Source of the DNA: Deltaproteobacteria bacterium
GTDB lineage: Bacteria > SAR324 > NAC60-12
DNA length: 18,299 nucleotides
Assembly: GCA_002707655.1 (NCBI GenBank)
Contig: PANO01000050.1
Location: forward strand, 2,125 to 20,423
Direction of reading: 5' to 3'
The position numbers and the translations under genes were made by a program. This document shows positions 6,399 through 14,826 of the stretch, in pieces. Each line of letters opens with the position of its first letter. Positions within the stretch are counted from its first letter, which is position 1. Under the pieces are notes generated by a model. The model was given only the letters and a program-made list of their open reading frames with translations, made no database searches and was not told where the DNA came from.

Positions 6399-8033
6399 TC
6401 AATAATCACGCGCAGCGCCTTCCGGAGTCACGTAGCCCGCTTCAAGATCCTGCTGAATTCGTTGCCGATCACGTTTTTGGGGATCCCCCAAGCCGCCGCC
6501 GCCCGGAAGTTCCACCCGGAGACGATCACCCTGCGGCACGGTGTAAACCGCCTTGTCGGCGAATTCCATGCCGGAAACCAGTTGGGCCTTGCCCGGTCGG
6601 CCAGCTTGTCCCCCCTCGCGGCCTCGGGGAGGGTTGTGGATACGGTCGAAGGTCGCGGCGGAAATCGTGAAGGACGCGGCCTCGGTGTTGCTGACTTCGA
6701 TGACCTGCCCCAAGCCCCCCCGAAACATTCCTGGACCCCCGGAATCGGACAGGAACTCCTTGCGCCAAAAGACGAGTGGAGAATCGGATTCCGTGACCTC
6801 CACCGGAATTGCGCCCACCCCGCTTGGAAAAGCGGTCACGGAAAGGCCGTCCTTTCCGGGGCGCGCTCCGACCCCACCCATGCCGACGTTCATCACGTTG
6901 AAACGGGAAGCGCCTTGTCCGGTGTCAGCGAAGGGCAGCACCCAAATGCTACCAGCACTCTCAGCAGGGACTTTGCCTTCAAGAGCTTGCGCGAGGCATC
7001 CGAAGGCGACATCCGGGAGCATTTGCCCGATCACGTGCCTTGCTGTCACAGGAGAAGGTGGTAGCGGGTGGACCACCGAACCCGATTCGGCAACGATCCG
7101 GAATAAACTCAGCGAACCCTGATTGTTGGGAACCTCCGGAGCGAGGATGCACTTGAGTCCAAAAAAAGTGTAGGCTTCCGTGTAGCAAAGGGGGGAGTTG
7201 ATGCCGTAGGCAGAGACAGAGGACGATCCGGAGTAGTCAATCACAATCTCCTCGTCCATAACCTGCATGACCGCCTTAAGCGTCACTGGAGACTCATACC
7301 CATCCAGTAGCATCTCCGTGGAATACTCGCCCTTGGGGACGGCGGTGATGGCCTTTTTCATGGCCGCGCGGGAGTTGTCAAGAATGAACTCGGCCAGAGG
7401 CTCGATGGTATCCAGTTCGAACTCCCGCATCATTTCCTGCAAGCGAGCTTCCCCCGTGTCGTTACAGCTCACAAGCGAAAGGATGTCCCCTTTCACCTCC
7501 ACGGGATTACGGCTATTCGCTTCCAAGATGCGCAAAAGGTCTTCATTCAAACGACCTTGGTCGCGCAGTTTCATGTGGGGAATGCAAATCCCTTCCTCGA
7601 AAACCGATTTTGCTTCCGCAGAAAACCCTCGGCCTCCAACGTCCATCACATGGCAGGTCGAAGCAAACAGCGCAACCGCATTTCCCTTGTGGTATGCGGG
7701 GGAGACCACCACGAAATCGAAGAGGTGCCCTGTGCCCATCCAAGGGTCATTGGTTACAAACACATCCCCGGAACGCATGGAATCCACCGGAAACCGGGTC
7801 AGGAAATGCTGCACAGCCCTGGCCATTGTGTTGACATGCCCTGGAGTTCCTGTGACCGCCTGCGCGATCATGCGTCCCTGAAGATCGTAAATGCCCGTGG
7901 ACAAATCCCCGGCCTCCCGGACCACCGAACCGAACGCAGTCCGCAGAATCGCTTGAGCCTGTTCTTCAACCACGGCAATCAGGCGGTTCCACATCACCTG
8001 CTGGTGAATCTGCGCGAGGGCTTCCTTAGCCAT
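6399..8033 (-). CDS. hyuB: Hydantoinase B / oxoprolinase family subunit
   Basis: The product is 544 aa, typical of HyuB. Together with HyuA it forms ATP-dependent amidohydrolases or carboxylases (N-methylhydantoinase, 5-oxoprolinase, caprolactamase, oxindole-acetate hydrolase, acetone/acetophenone carboxylase groups). Signatures are TGTPGHVNTM (about residues 61-70), NDPWMGTGHLFDFVVVSPAY (95-114), the STCHVMDVGGR region with likely metal ligands, and the C-terminal PGGGGLGDP. The ATG at 8033 is chosen because GGAG lies seven bases before it; the ATG at 8039 is one base from that SD, and the open frame to 8135 lies wholly within hyuA. It overlaps the end of hyuA by eight bases, which implies translational coupling and a 1:1 complex. 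Which ring it opens cannot be told from the sequence. Confidence 0.92.
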   Translation of the reverse strand: MAKEALAQIHQQVMWNRLIAVVEEQAQAILRTAFGSVVREAGDLSTGIYDLQGRMIAQAVTGTPGHVNTMARAVQHFLTRFPVDSMRSGDVFVTNDPWMGTGHLFDFVVVSPAYHKGNAVALFASTCHVMDVGGRGFSAEAKSVFEEGICIPHMKLRDQGRLNEDLLRILEANSRNPVEVKGDILSLVSCNDTGEARLQEMMREFELDTIEPLAEFILDNSRAAMKKAITAVPKGEYSTEMLLDGYESPVTLKAVMQVMDEEIVIDYSGSSSVSAYGINSPLCYTEAYTFFGLKCILAPEVPNNQGSLSLFRIVAESGSVVHPLPPSPVTARHVIGQMLPDVAFGCLAQALEGKVPAESAGSIWVLPFADTGQGASRFNVMNVGMGGVGARPGKDGLSVTAFPSGVGAIPVEVTESDSPLVFWRKEFLSDSGGPGMFRGGLGQVIEVSNTEAASFTISAATFDRIHNPPRGREGGQAGRPGKAQLVSGMEFADKAVYTVPQGDRLRVELPGGGGLGDPQKRDRQRIQQDLEAGYVTPEGAARDY

Positions 8034-10128
8034 TTTCATGCTCCAGAGGCAGCGTTTCCATGACGATGTGACCGAGCGAATTGATGGATGCTGAAAAATG
8101 ACCCGGAACAATGGTGGTGGTTTCCTCTTCAGCAATCACCGCAGGCCCGGAAAAACGGGTTCCGGGATTGAGGTCAAACCGCCAGTAAACGGGGCATTCG
8201 ACCTGTTCTCCGGAAAAGGAATCATACACCTTTCGGTGGTTCAACGGAATCGCAGAAGTATTCGGAACCCCATCCGCAGCTTTTTCGGGCGCATCCGGTT
8301 TCGTCGTCACTGTGACCGACCACGACACGCTCTGCACCTCCATGTCCGGGATTCTCAATCCGTAGATCGTTTCGTATTGCTCCTCGAATTGCCCCCGCAG
8401 AGCCTCGGCATCTTTTAGCTCCAGCAGACGCTCTGGCAAAGGAATTCTCAACTCATGCCCCTGTCCGAGATAGCGGAGTTCCACGACTCGTTTTTCCAAG
8501 AAATCCTTGCTCCCGGTAACTCCTTGTGCGACCACCCCTCGGGCCTCCGCGCTCATTACCTCCAGAAGTTGGTTGACTTGGAAGGCGTCGAATTCCCGAA
8601 ACTCAATCATCAGTGAACGGACCACCTCATAGGAGATGGGCGCCCGCAGGAATCCGATTGCTGAACCAACTCCAGCTCCGAAAGGAATCACCACCTTCGA
8701 AATCCCAAGCTTCTGCGCAAGCCGCCCCGCATGCAGTGGCGCCCCGCCACCGAAGGCGATCATGGTGTGACGACCGATCACCTTGCCGCGTTCAATCGCG
8801 TGAACCCTTGCTGCGTTGACCATGTTCTCCTCGACAATTTCCACCACCCCCGTAGCGGGCCAGTGCCTCTCAAGACCAAGTTTGCCACCGATTTCCTGCG
8901 CCAGCACGACTTCGGACTTGCTCGAATCCAGGGCAATCTTGCCCCCTGCGAAGCGTTCCGGATCAAGCTTTCCCAGCGCAAGGTTGGCATCGGTGACGGT
9001 GGCGTGGAGGCCTCCTCGTCCGTAGCAGGCCGGTCCCGGTTCAGAACCTGCGCTCTTCGGTCCCACCTGAATGCGTCCCATCTCGTCCACCTGCGCAATC
9101 GAACCTCCTCCGGCTCCGATCTCCACCATCTCAATCACTGGAATCCGCACAGGCAGGCCACTGCCCTTCAAATTCCGATACATGCGGGCAACCTCGAAGT
9201 GTCGGGAGCGTTCCGGCACACCGTTTTCAATCAGGCAGATTTTTGCCGTGGTCCCACCCATGTCAAAAGAAAGTGCATCCGTGACTCCGCATTCCAATGC
9301 CACTTTTCCTGCCAGAATGGCCCCTCCCGCTGGACCTGATTCCACCAACCGGATTGGAAACGTCGTTGCATTTTCAAGGGTGGTCAGACCTCCTCCGGAC
9401 ATCATCAGCAAAAGCGGGCATGACATGCCCCGTTCTTGAGCTAACACCTGCAAGCGTTGCAAGTATCCGGACATCAGCGGGCGGATGTAGGCGTTCGCGC
9501 AAGTGGTCGAAAATCGTTCGTACTCGCGCATTTCCGGACAGACCTCGCTGGAGAGGCAGATGGTCACTTCCGGGAGTTCGGTGGCAAGGATTTCGCGGAT
9601 TCGCTGTTCGTGCGCTGGGTGGGCATAGGCATGCAGTAGGCCGACCGCGACCGCTTCAATCTCCACATGTTTCAGTTGTGCGATCGTTTTCAGCAGTCCG
9701 GATTCATCAAGCGCAAGCAAGGTTTCCCCCCTTGCGCTCATCCGCTCAGTGACCGGGAATCGCAACGGGCGCGGCACCAATGGCGTGGGCTTGTCCATAT
9801 AAATGTCATAGTGTTCGAAGCGTTTCTCATGGCCCATCTCCAGAATGTCCCGGAATCCTTCCGTGGTGAGAAACGCGATTTTCGCACCCTTGCGCTCGAT
9901 GAGCGCGTTCGTGCCCAGCGTGGTTCCATGAATGAAAAGCGCAACTTCATCGGCTTCCGTTCCAGACTGCTCCAACACCTCTTCGAGTCCCTCCATCACG
10001 CCAAGTTCAGGAGCCTGCGAGGTCGTGAGCACTTTGGTCGAGAAACTCCGGCTTCCTGATTCCAGCACCACGTCTGTGAACGTGCCGCCGATGTCTGCGG
10101 CCAAACGGGTTTTGCGCATATTCATCAT
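8026..10128 (-). CDS. hyuA: Hydantoinase A / oxoprolinase family subunit (ATP-binding)
   Basis: The product is 700 aa, full length for HyuA. It is the ASKHA-fold subunit that phosphorylates the substrate amide or enol. Nucleotide-binding signatures are DIGGTFTDVV at 12-21, HGTTLGTNA at 67-75, MSGGG at 243-247, ESGPAGG at 263-269, DMGGTTAK at 289-296 and EIGAGGGSIAQVD at 336-348, followed by GSEPGPACYGRGG. The ATG at 10128 overlaps the stop of the RidA gene by four bases (ATGA), so the two are coupled; further ATGs at 10125 and 10119 are possible starts. Family assignment is firm. Substrate assignment is not: hydantoins, 5-oxoproline, lactams, 2-oxindoles and ketones are all used by relatives. 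Confidence 0.93.
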   Translation of the reverse strand: MMNMRKTRLAADIGGTFTDVVLESGSRSFSTKVLTTSQAPELGVMEGLEEVLEQSGTEADEVALFIHGTTLGTNALIERKGAKIAFLTTEGFRDILEMGHEKRFEHYDIYMDKPTPLVPRPLRFPVTERMSARGETLLALDESGLLKTIAQLKHVEIEAVAVGLLHAYAHPAHEQRIREILATELPEVTICLSSEVCPEMREYERFSTTCANAYIRPLMSGYLQRLQVLAQERGMSCPLLLMMSGGGLTTLENATTFPIRLVESGPAGGAILAGKVALECGVTDALSFDMGGTTAKICLIENGVPERSRHFEVARMYRNLKGSGLPVRIPVIEMVEIGAGGGSIAQVDEMGRIQVGPKSAGSEPGPACYGRGGLHATVTDANLALGKLDPERFAGGKIALDSSKSEVVLAQEIGGKLGLERHWPATGVVEIVEENMVNAARVHAIERGKVIGRHTMIAFGGGAPLHAGRLAQKLGISKVVIPFGAGVGSAIGFLRAPISYEVVRSLMIEFREFDAFQVNQLLEVMSAEARGVVAQGVTGSKDFLEKRVVELRYLGQGHELRIPLPERLLELKDAEALRGQFEEQYETIYGLRIPDMEVQSVSWSVTVTTKPDAPEKAADGVPNTSAIPLNHRKVYDSFSGEQVECPVYWRFDLNPGTRFSGPAVIAEEETTTIVPGHFSASINSLGHIVMETLPLEHENG

Positions 10129-10547
10129 GGGTTGGGAATTCCAGAGCCTCGCAGGGCTTCAGCTTCGATTTCAACAAGGCAACCGGAAACAGCCAGAGCG
10201 GTGCAGACCGTGGTATTCGCCGGCCTAGTGAAGCCAAGCCTCGCTTTCAAAACAGAGGAAACTGAGGCCACATCTTCTGGATCAGGAATGAAGACTCTGA
10301 CACGCACGACATCCTGCAAACCGGAATCCGCTTTCACAAGTGCGGACTCGATGGTGTTTAAGGCCACTTCCGCCTGCTCTTTGGCACTCTCCGGAAGTTT
10401 GCCCGTCTTAAAGTCAATCCCCACGGTTCCGGAAACAAAGATCTGGTCTTTTACAACCACAGCACGGGCATAGCCGGCTTGTTCTTCGTAGCTAGAACCA
10501 GAGAATATGTGCTGGCGGGGATGAGTTAATGGAGCTTTCAAGGACAT
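10125..10547 (-). CDS. RidA/YjgF/YER057c/UK114 family protein, lacking the catalytic Arg
   Basis: The product is 140 aa with the full Rid trimer fold pattern: YARAVVVKDQIFVSGTVG (26-43), a QAEVALNTIESALV helix, LQDVVRVRVFIPD and the end LVEIEAEAL. In E. coli RidA the imine-deaminating Arg105 lies in 'PARS'; here the matching place reads PANTT, so Asn replaces Arg. Rid subfamilies without that Arg (Rid4 to Rid7) do not show standard enamine/imine deaminase activity, so it should not be called a 2-iminopropanoate deaminase. A different hydrolytic or binding role in the pathway is likely. It lies 47 bases after the AKR-RidA gene and overlaps hyuA. It is related to the Rid half of that fusion. 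Confidence 0.88.
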   Translation of the reverse strand: MSLKAPLTHPRQHIFSGSSYEEQAGYARAVVVKDQIFVSGTVGIDFKTGKLPESAKEQAEVALNTIESALVKADSGLQDVVRVRVFIPDPEDVASVSSVLKARLGFTRPANTTVCTALAVSGCLVEIEAEALRGSGIPNP

Positions 10548-10594
10548 CTGGTGGCACTTATTGTTGAGTTGATTGAGCGAACAACACTGAGACT

Positions 10595-12079
10595 CTAATG
10601 GTCAATCACAGCCTCAGCTTCGATTTCAACCAGATGGTTCCCGATCAACCCGGAAACCTCAAGAGTCGTATTGGCTGGGCAAAGACCTTCAAAATAACGG
10701 CCATGAACTCGGGAAACCTCCTCACAATGTGCCGTGTTCTTAAGGTAGACCCGGGTCCGGACCACGTCAGCCAATGATCCGCCGAGGGCTGTGATTCCAG
10801 CAATAATCTTATCCAAGATGTAGACCGCCTGCCCGCGAGGGTCTCCAGCACAGATTACCCGATCCAAGCCATGAGTTGCCGTTGTGCCGCTCACCAAAAT
10901 CCTGTTACCCACTCTAACTGCCCGTGAATACCCACATGCCGACTCCCAATAACTTTCGCTGTTGATTCGCATACGCTTGGGCCTCTCAAAGATCGAAGTG
11001 GCATTGTAGAGTTTAGGAATTGATGCCAAGTGGTGGCTGAGATCCCCTGAAGCCGTGAGAAATGGTGGACGTCGATATTCCCGACCACAATCCCCCGCAA
11101 TCCTTCGTGTCTTACTCAATGCTTCATCGATGAGGACGCGATCCTCTTCACTCAGTGAAAATGAGAAGACCGCAAGGTTGTCCCTGCGATGGTCTGTTGC
11201 GTTAAGTCTTGCCCCGATAATGGCCCCGGCAACGGCGGGCTGATCCAGGACCCAGCGTGTCGCTACATTGGTTATTGAAACATTTGATCGTCGGGCAATG
11301 GTATCCAGCACCTCAAGAATGTTCTGAAATGTCGCCCACCCCCCCGTCTCTTTGATGAAACCTTTGTACTTCATCTTGCTCCAATCCGTGATTTCCGCAA
11401 CTGACGGCTCTGGCTTTCCCAACCAGCGTTCGGAAAGAAATCCACCAGCGACCACCCCGTAAGCCAACAGCTTGACGTTGTGCTCCAAACAAAAACTGCC
11501 CATCTCTTCCAAGGCCCTCCGATCGAGCAGTGACACAACGACTTGGTTGGTGAGAATATTGAAACCCTCCTTAATGAGCAAATGCAGATGGTCGGTGTCA
11601 AAATTGGTCAGTCCCAAGTGGGCGATCCGCCCTTCTTGTTGGGCCAGCGCTAGTCCTTCCATAGCCTCAAGGTAGCCTGGATGTTCAAATGACCACCAGT
11701 GAAACTGGAGGAGGTCAATGGTCTCCACCCCCAATCGGTCTGCACTTTCCCGGATGCCATCATACACAATCTGGGAAGTCATTAGTCCCGGCTTTGGGCA
11801 CCACTTGGTATGGAATTTTGCCTGAATCGGAGAACTCTGACCGCATGGATTGGTTTGAAGAATTTTCCGGGCACATCCTGCAATCAACTCTGCGCTGCCG
11901 TAGTGGTCTGCCATGTCAAAAGTGTCGAACCCCTCCGTCGCGTAGTCCACCAACGTCTTCGCAGCCTGGTCTTGATCAAGCTGCTTGCCTTCTTTTTCTA
12001 TATCAGCCACCTGCCAGAGACCCGTGATGATCTGGCTAATCTCATAGCCCGCGGCAAGTTGAGTTCGTAAAGGTGCCAT
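10595..12079 (-). CDS. Aldo/keto reductase fused to a RidA domain
   Basis: The product is a single 494-aa open frame with two domains. Residues 1 to about 330 are an NAD(P)H aldo/keto reductase. The AKR tetrad is visible as D55 and Y60 (FDMADHYG), K88 (QAKFH) and H127 (LLQFHW), with LGLTNF at 155-160 and the cofactor-end segment AIIGARLN near 286-293. A linker (about 331-365) leads to a Rid domain at about 370-494: GYSRAVRVGNRILVSGTT, LADVVRTRVYLK and HLVEIEAEAV. As in the next gene, the Rid active-site Arg is replaced (PANTT at 468-472). No stop, frameshift or internal SD breaks the junction, so the fusion looks real. It may channel a reactive carbonyl or imine between the two sites. It follows livM by 93 bases. 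The AKR half resembles the AKR at the right edge of the window. Confidence 0.9.
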   Translation of the reverse strand: MAPLRTQLAAGYEISQIITGLWQVADIEKEGKQLDQDQAAKTLVDYATEGFDTFDMADHYGSAELIAGCARKILQTNPCGQSSPIQAKFHTKWCPKPGLMTSQIVYDGIRESADRLGVETIDLLQFHWWSFEHPGYLEAMEGLALAQQEGRIAHLGLTNFDTDHLHLLIKEGFNILTNQVVVSLLDRRALEEMGSFCLEHNVKLLAYGVVAGGFLSERWLGKPEPSVAEITDWSKMKYKGFIKETGGWATFQNILEVLDTIARRSNVSITNVATRWVLDQPAVAGAIIGARLNATDHRRDNLAVFSFSLSEEDRVLIDEALSKTRRIAGDCGREYRRPPFLTASGDLSHHLASIPKLYNATSIFERPKRMRINSESYWESACGYSRAVRVGNRILVSGTTATHGLDRVICAGDPRGQAVYILDKIIAGITALGGSLADVVRTRVYLKNTAHCEEVSRVHGRYFEGLCPANTTLEVSGLIGNHLVEIEAEAVIDH

Positions 12080-12172
12080 GGTTTATTTATTCGCAATGAG
12101 GTCTATTGAGGTTGTCGTCCAAGCAAGTCAACCACCATCTGCGTTAATGAGATGGCACCCTCAGACGGGGGA

Positions 12173-13108
12173 CTATGATTGCGTATTCTTTTCTGGCAGC
12201 AGTCCTGCTGGGCGGAAAATGAGCATCAGCACCAAAACCACGCCAATCGTTATAAGCCGGAGTGCTGCTGCTTGAGTTTGGAAATCAGGAGTCACCATGA
12301 CTGAGATAAGGCTGTCACTTGCCGACCACAAGGTCCAGATCATGATCGCCCCCAGTATGGCACCAAGATTATTCCCCTTTCCGCCAACAACCAGCATGAC
12401 AAGGACTTGTATTGTAAAGATGGGCATAAAATCTTGTGGGCTGATGAAGCGCATGAAGTTCGCGTACATAGCCCCGGACAGCCCCATGATTGCGCATCCC
12501 ACCACGAAAGCCTGTAGCCTGAAGCTGAACACATTTTTTCCCATCGCACTTGCTGCCACTTCATCTTCCCTGATTGACCGCAGCACACGGCCCCATGGCG
12601 ATTTGACAATGCGTTCAAGTGCTAGGTAGACCATTGCCACGAGGACAAGGCACAGCAGTAGATAAAGCAGGTTGTCGATCAGAGGATTATCTGAAACCTT
12701 TGCGAAGGGCTTTGGGAGTGCGTAGAGTCCGTTTGGTCCTCTTGTCAGCGAATCGACATTGTTCGCCACCAACTGAAGGCTGATGGCAATGCCAAAAGTT
12801 GAGATTGCCAGAAAATCCTCTCGAAGCCTGAGGGTGATCAAGCCCACAAGCATACCCGCCAAACCCGAAACCATGATGGCAGCAACCCAACCCACCACGA
12901 TTGGCAAATCGAAACCTCCCACCACCGTATCCGGGTAGCGAGGACCAGTCAGTAGTGCACTGGTGTAGGCACCAATTGCAAAAAAACCAGCGACCCCGAC
13001 ATTGAACATGCCCGTATACCCGTACTGAATATTGAGCCCCAGACAACTCAGCACATAGAACGAGCAGATGATGAGGAAAAAAATCAGGTAGGAGATAACT
13101 TCAATCAT
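12173..13108 (-). CDS. livM: Branched-chain amino acid-type ABC transporter permease (LivM)
   Basis: The product is a 311-aa inner-membrane protein with about eight to nine hydrophobic segments. It starts MIEVISYLIFFLIICSFYVL; the ATG at 13108 overlaps the livH stop by eight bases with a purine-rich AGAAAGAG upstream. The longer frame to 13150 would run inside livH and is rejected. LivM-type signatures are GLNIQYGYTGMFNVGVAGFF near residue 25, the EAA-like loop REDEVAASAMGKN near 172-184, and VLVMLVVGGKGNNLGAILGA near the end. With LivH it forms the channel of a HAAT-family importer. The family carries branched-chain amino acids but also amides, urea and aromatic compounds, so the name does not fix the substrate. 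Confidence 0.93.
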   Translation of the reverse strand: MIEVISYLIFFLIICSFYVLSCLGLNIQYGYTGMFNVGVAGFFAIGAYTSALLTGPRYPDTVVGGFDLPIVVGWVAAIMVSGLAGMLVGLITLRLREDFLAISTFGIAISLQLVANNVDSLTRGPNGLYALPKPFAKVSDNPLIDNLLYLLLCLVLVAMVYLALERIVKSPWGRVLRSIREDEVAASAMGKNVFSFRLQAFVVGCAIMGLSGAMYANFMRFISPQDFMPIFTIQVLVMLVVGGKGNNLGAILGAIMIWTLWSASDSLISVMVTPDFQTQAAALRLITIGVVLVLMLIFRPAGLLPEKNTQS

Positions 13109-14006
13109 CTCTTTCTTTTTCTCCAAGGATACCTTGGGGTCTGAAAACAAGCACCAGAATCAAGATCATGAACGAAATGGCTCCACGGTAGGCGGCCCCC
13201 CCTCCAGCCACTGCGAAGGATTCGGATAGACCAATCAATAGCCCCCCCAACACGGCTCCGTAGACGCTGGTTACCCCACCCACAACCAGTGCTGCAAACA
13301 TAGGCAGGATCAACTCAAATCCCATTTCAGGGTCAAGCTGCGTGATGTGAGCGTGTAGGGTTCCTGCAACCGCTGCCAAGGAGGCTCCAAGGATCCACGA
13401 CCATTTGAAGACGCGTTCGACATTAATCCCGCTCACCATGGCCAGTGCAGGGTTCTCTGCCACGGCCCGCATCTTTTTTCCCATGGTTGATCGATTGAGG
13501 AAGACATGGAGACTGATGACACTGATCAGGGTGATGAACAGAATGAGCAAGTCATCAGGTAAGATTTTGACACCCTCCATAATCTTGATAGCTTTGGGGA
13601 TGTAGAAGCTATAAAAGAGCTGATCCCCACCGGCGATCAGTGTAATCACGTTTCTCACCATCATTGACACACCAAATGCGGCAATAATGAAGGTGATGCG
13701 TGATGCCTGCTTTTGTCTCAAAATCCGGAACAGAATCCAATCCACCCCCAACACCAACAAGCACGTTACAAGCATGGAAAACACCATTGACCCCAGCAGG
13801 GGCCAACCTAGAGAAATCGGACCAAGCCTGCCAATGCCAACCCCCATCAGAGAAACAAGTGCCAAGGAAACATAAGCCCCCACTGCAAGCACTTCCCCTT
13901 GGGCAAAGTTCGCAAAACGCAGCACGTTGTAGGTGATGCTAAGTCCAACAGCACCAAGGGCAATGATGGAACCGTTGACCAAACCGTCAATTAAGAACTG
14001 GATCAT
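13101..14006 (-). CDS. livH: Branched-chain amino acid-type ABC transporter permease (LivH)
   Basis: The product is 301 aa with about eight membrane segments. The N-terminus MIQFLIDGLVNGSIIALGAVG and the following LRFANFAQGEVLAVGAY are characteristic of LivH. The cytoplasmic EAA-like loop GKKMRAVAENPALAMVSGIN contacts the ATPases, and VVGGVTSVYGAVLGGLLIGL lies near the C-terminus. The ATG is three bases after the livF stop, with GGGAAA as a modest SD. It is the second permease of the importer and overlaps livM by eight bases. Confidence 0.95.
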   Translation of the reverse strand: MIQFLIDGLVNGSIIALGAVGLSITYNVLRFANFAQGEVLAVGAYVSLALVSLMGVGIGRLGPISLGWPLLGSMVFSMLVTCLLVLGVDWILFRILRQKQASRITFIIAAFGVSMMVRNVITLIAGGDQLFYSFYIPKAIKIMEGVKILPDDLLILFITLISVISLHVFLNRSTMGKKMRAVAENPALAMVSGINVERVFKWSWILGASLAAVAGTLHAHITQLDPEMGFELILPMFAALVVGGVTSVYGAVLGGLLIGLSESFAVAGGGAAYRGAISFMILILVLVFRPQGILGEKERDD

Positions 14007-14009
14007 GGA

Positions 14010-14741
14010 TCAATTTCCCGGTGCTGCTCCAAAGTATATCTCTCTCATGCTTGGATGTTCTAAAAGTTCATCAGCGGGACCCTCCAGCCTCAATTTCCCT
14101 TCAGAAAGCACAATGCCTCTGTCCGAAACCTTGAGAGCCGCACGGGCATTCTGCTCAACCATGACAACCGTGACTCCGTCTTCATGGATTCTCTGAACGT
14201 GTTCAAAGACCTGCCGTCTCAGCAAGGGTGATAAGCCGGCTGAAGGTTCATCCAGCATCAGCAGTTCAGGGTTGGACATCAGCGCACGGGCAAGCGCCAG
14301 CATCTGCCTCTGGCCTCCCGATAGTTTTCCCGCCTTGGTTTCCTGGTATTTCTGCAAGTCGGGAAAAAGCTGAAACATCCGGTTGAGTCGTTCTTTCCGA
14401 AAATCCGGATTAGCAATCGCCCCAAGGTCAAGGTTGTGCAGGACACTCAGCCGGGAGAAGACATTATTGGTTTGGGGGACATAGGCGATGGCCTGATTGA
14501 TGATCTCGTGAGTCGATAAACCGGAAATCTCCTTGCTGCGAAACCTGACCTTCCCCTCTGTGTATTTGACTAAACCGCAGATTGAACGGATCAGGGTTGA
14601 TTTTCCCGCACCGTTTGGGCCAAGTATGGTAACAATCTCTCCTTCCCTGACAGAAATTGAAACATCTTCAATGATCATCATGGAAGACACATAACCCGCA
14701 GTAAGTTGATCGACCTCCAGTATTATTCGAGCTTTGGACAT
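14010..14741 (-). CDS. livF: Branched-chain amino acid-type ABC transporter ATPase (LivF)
   Basis: The product is 243 aa. Walker A GPNGAGKS at 41-48, the Q-loop YVPQ at 87-90, signature LSGGQ at 140-144 and Walker B LLMLDEP at 160-166 are all intact. The switch segment reads VEQN, with Gln in place of the usual His, which is normal for LivF. The ATG at 14741 (MSKARIILEVDQL) is chosen; a TTG at 14771 in the same frame would add ten non-conserved residues. It lies 85 bases after livG and three bases before livH. Confidence 0.94.
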   Translation of the reverse strand: MSKARIILEVDQLTAGYVSSMMIIEDVSISVREGEIVTILGPNGAGKSTLIRSICGLVKYTEGKVRFRSKEISGLSTHEIINQAIAYVPQTNNVFSRLSVLHNLDLGAIANPDFRKERLNRMFQLFPDLQKYQETKAGKLSGGQRQMLALARALMSNPELLMLDEPSAGLSPLLRRQVFEHVQRIHEDGVTVVMVEQNARAALKVSDRGIVLSEGKLRLEGPADELLEHPSMREIYFGAAPGN

Positions 14742-14826
14742 GGATGTTTGCTCAGGCTCCACGATACGCAACGATTATCGTAGGCTACTATTCAAGAGTT
14801 TTGTGATTAGATCGAAATCCAGACCT

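Noticed and set aside
6462..7064. 200-codon + strand open frame inside hyuB
   Set aside because: Antisense shadow of hyuB; the protein has no domain pattern.
8026..10128. Calling HyuA an acetone or acetophenone carboxylase subunit, or 5-oxoprolinase
   Set aside because: Family motifs are shared by all these groups, and nothing in the sequence that I can read separates them; no third carboxylase subunit is present.
10125..10547. Naming the standalone Rid protein as a 2-iminobutanoate/2-iminopropanoate deaminase
   Set aside because: The Arg needed for that activity is Asn here, so the specific name is not supported.
12135..12155. Inverted repeat CCATCT/AGATGG between livM and the fusion gene as a terminator
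   Set aside because: Only six pairs, a nine-base loop and no U-tract on either strand.
13109..13150. Longer start for livM at 13150
   Set aside because: The extra residues lie inside livH and are charged, while MIEVISYLIFF from 13108 is a normal first membrane helix.
14742..14771. TTG start that would lengthen livF by ten residues
   Set aside because: The ATG at 14741 gives the normal LivF N-terminus; the added residues are not conserved.
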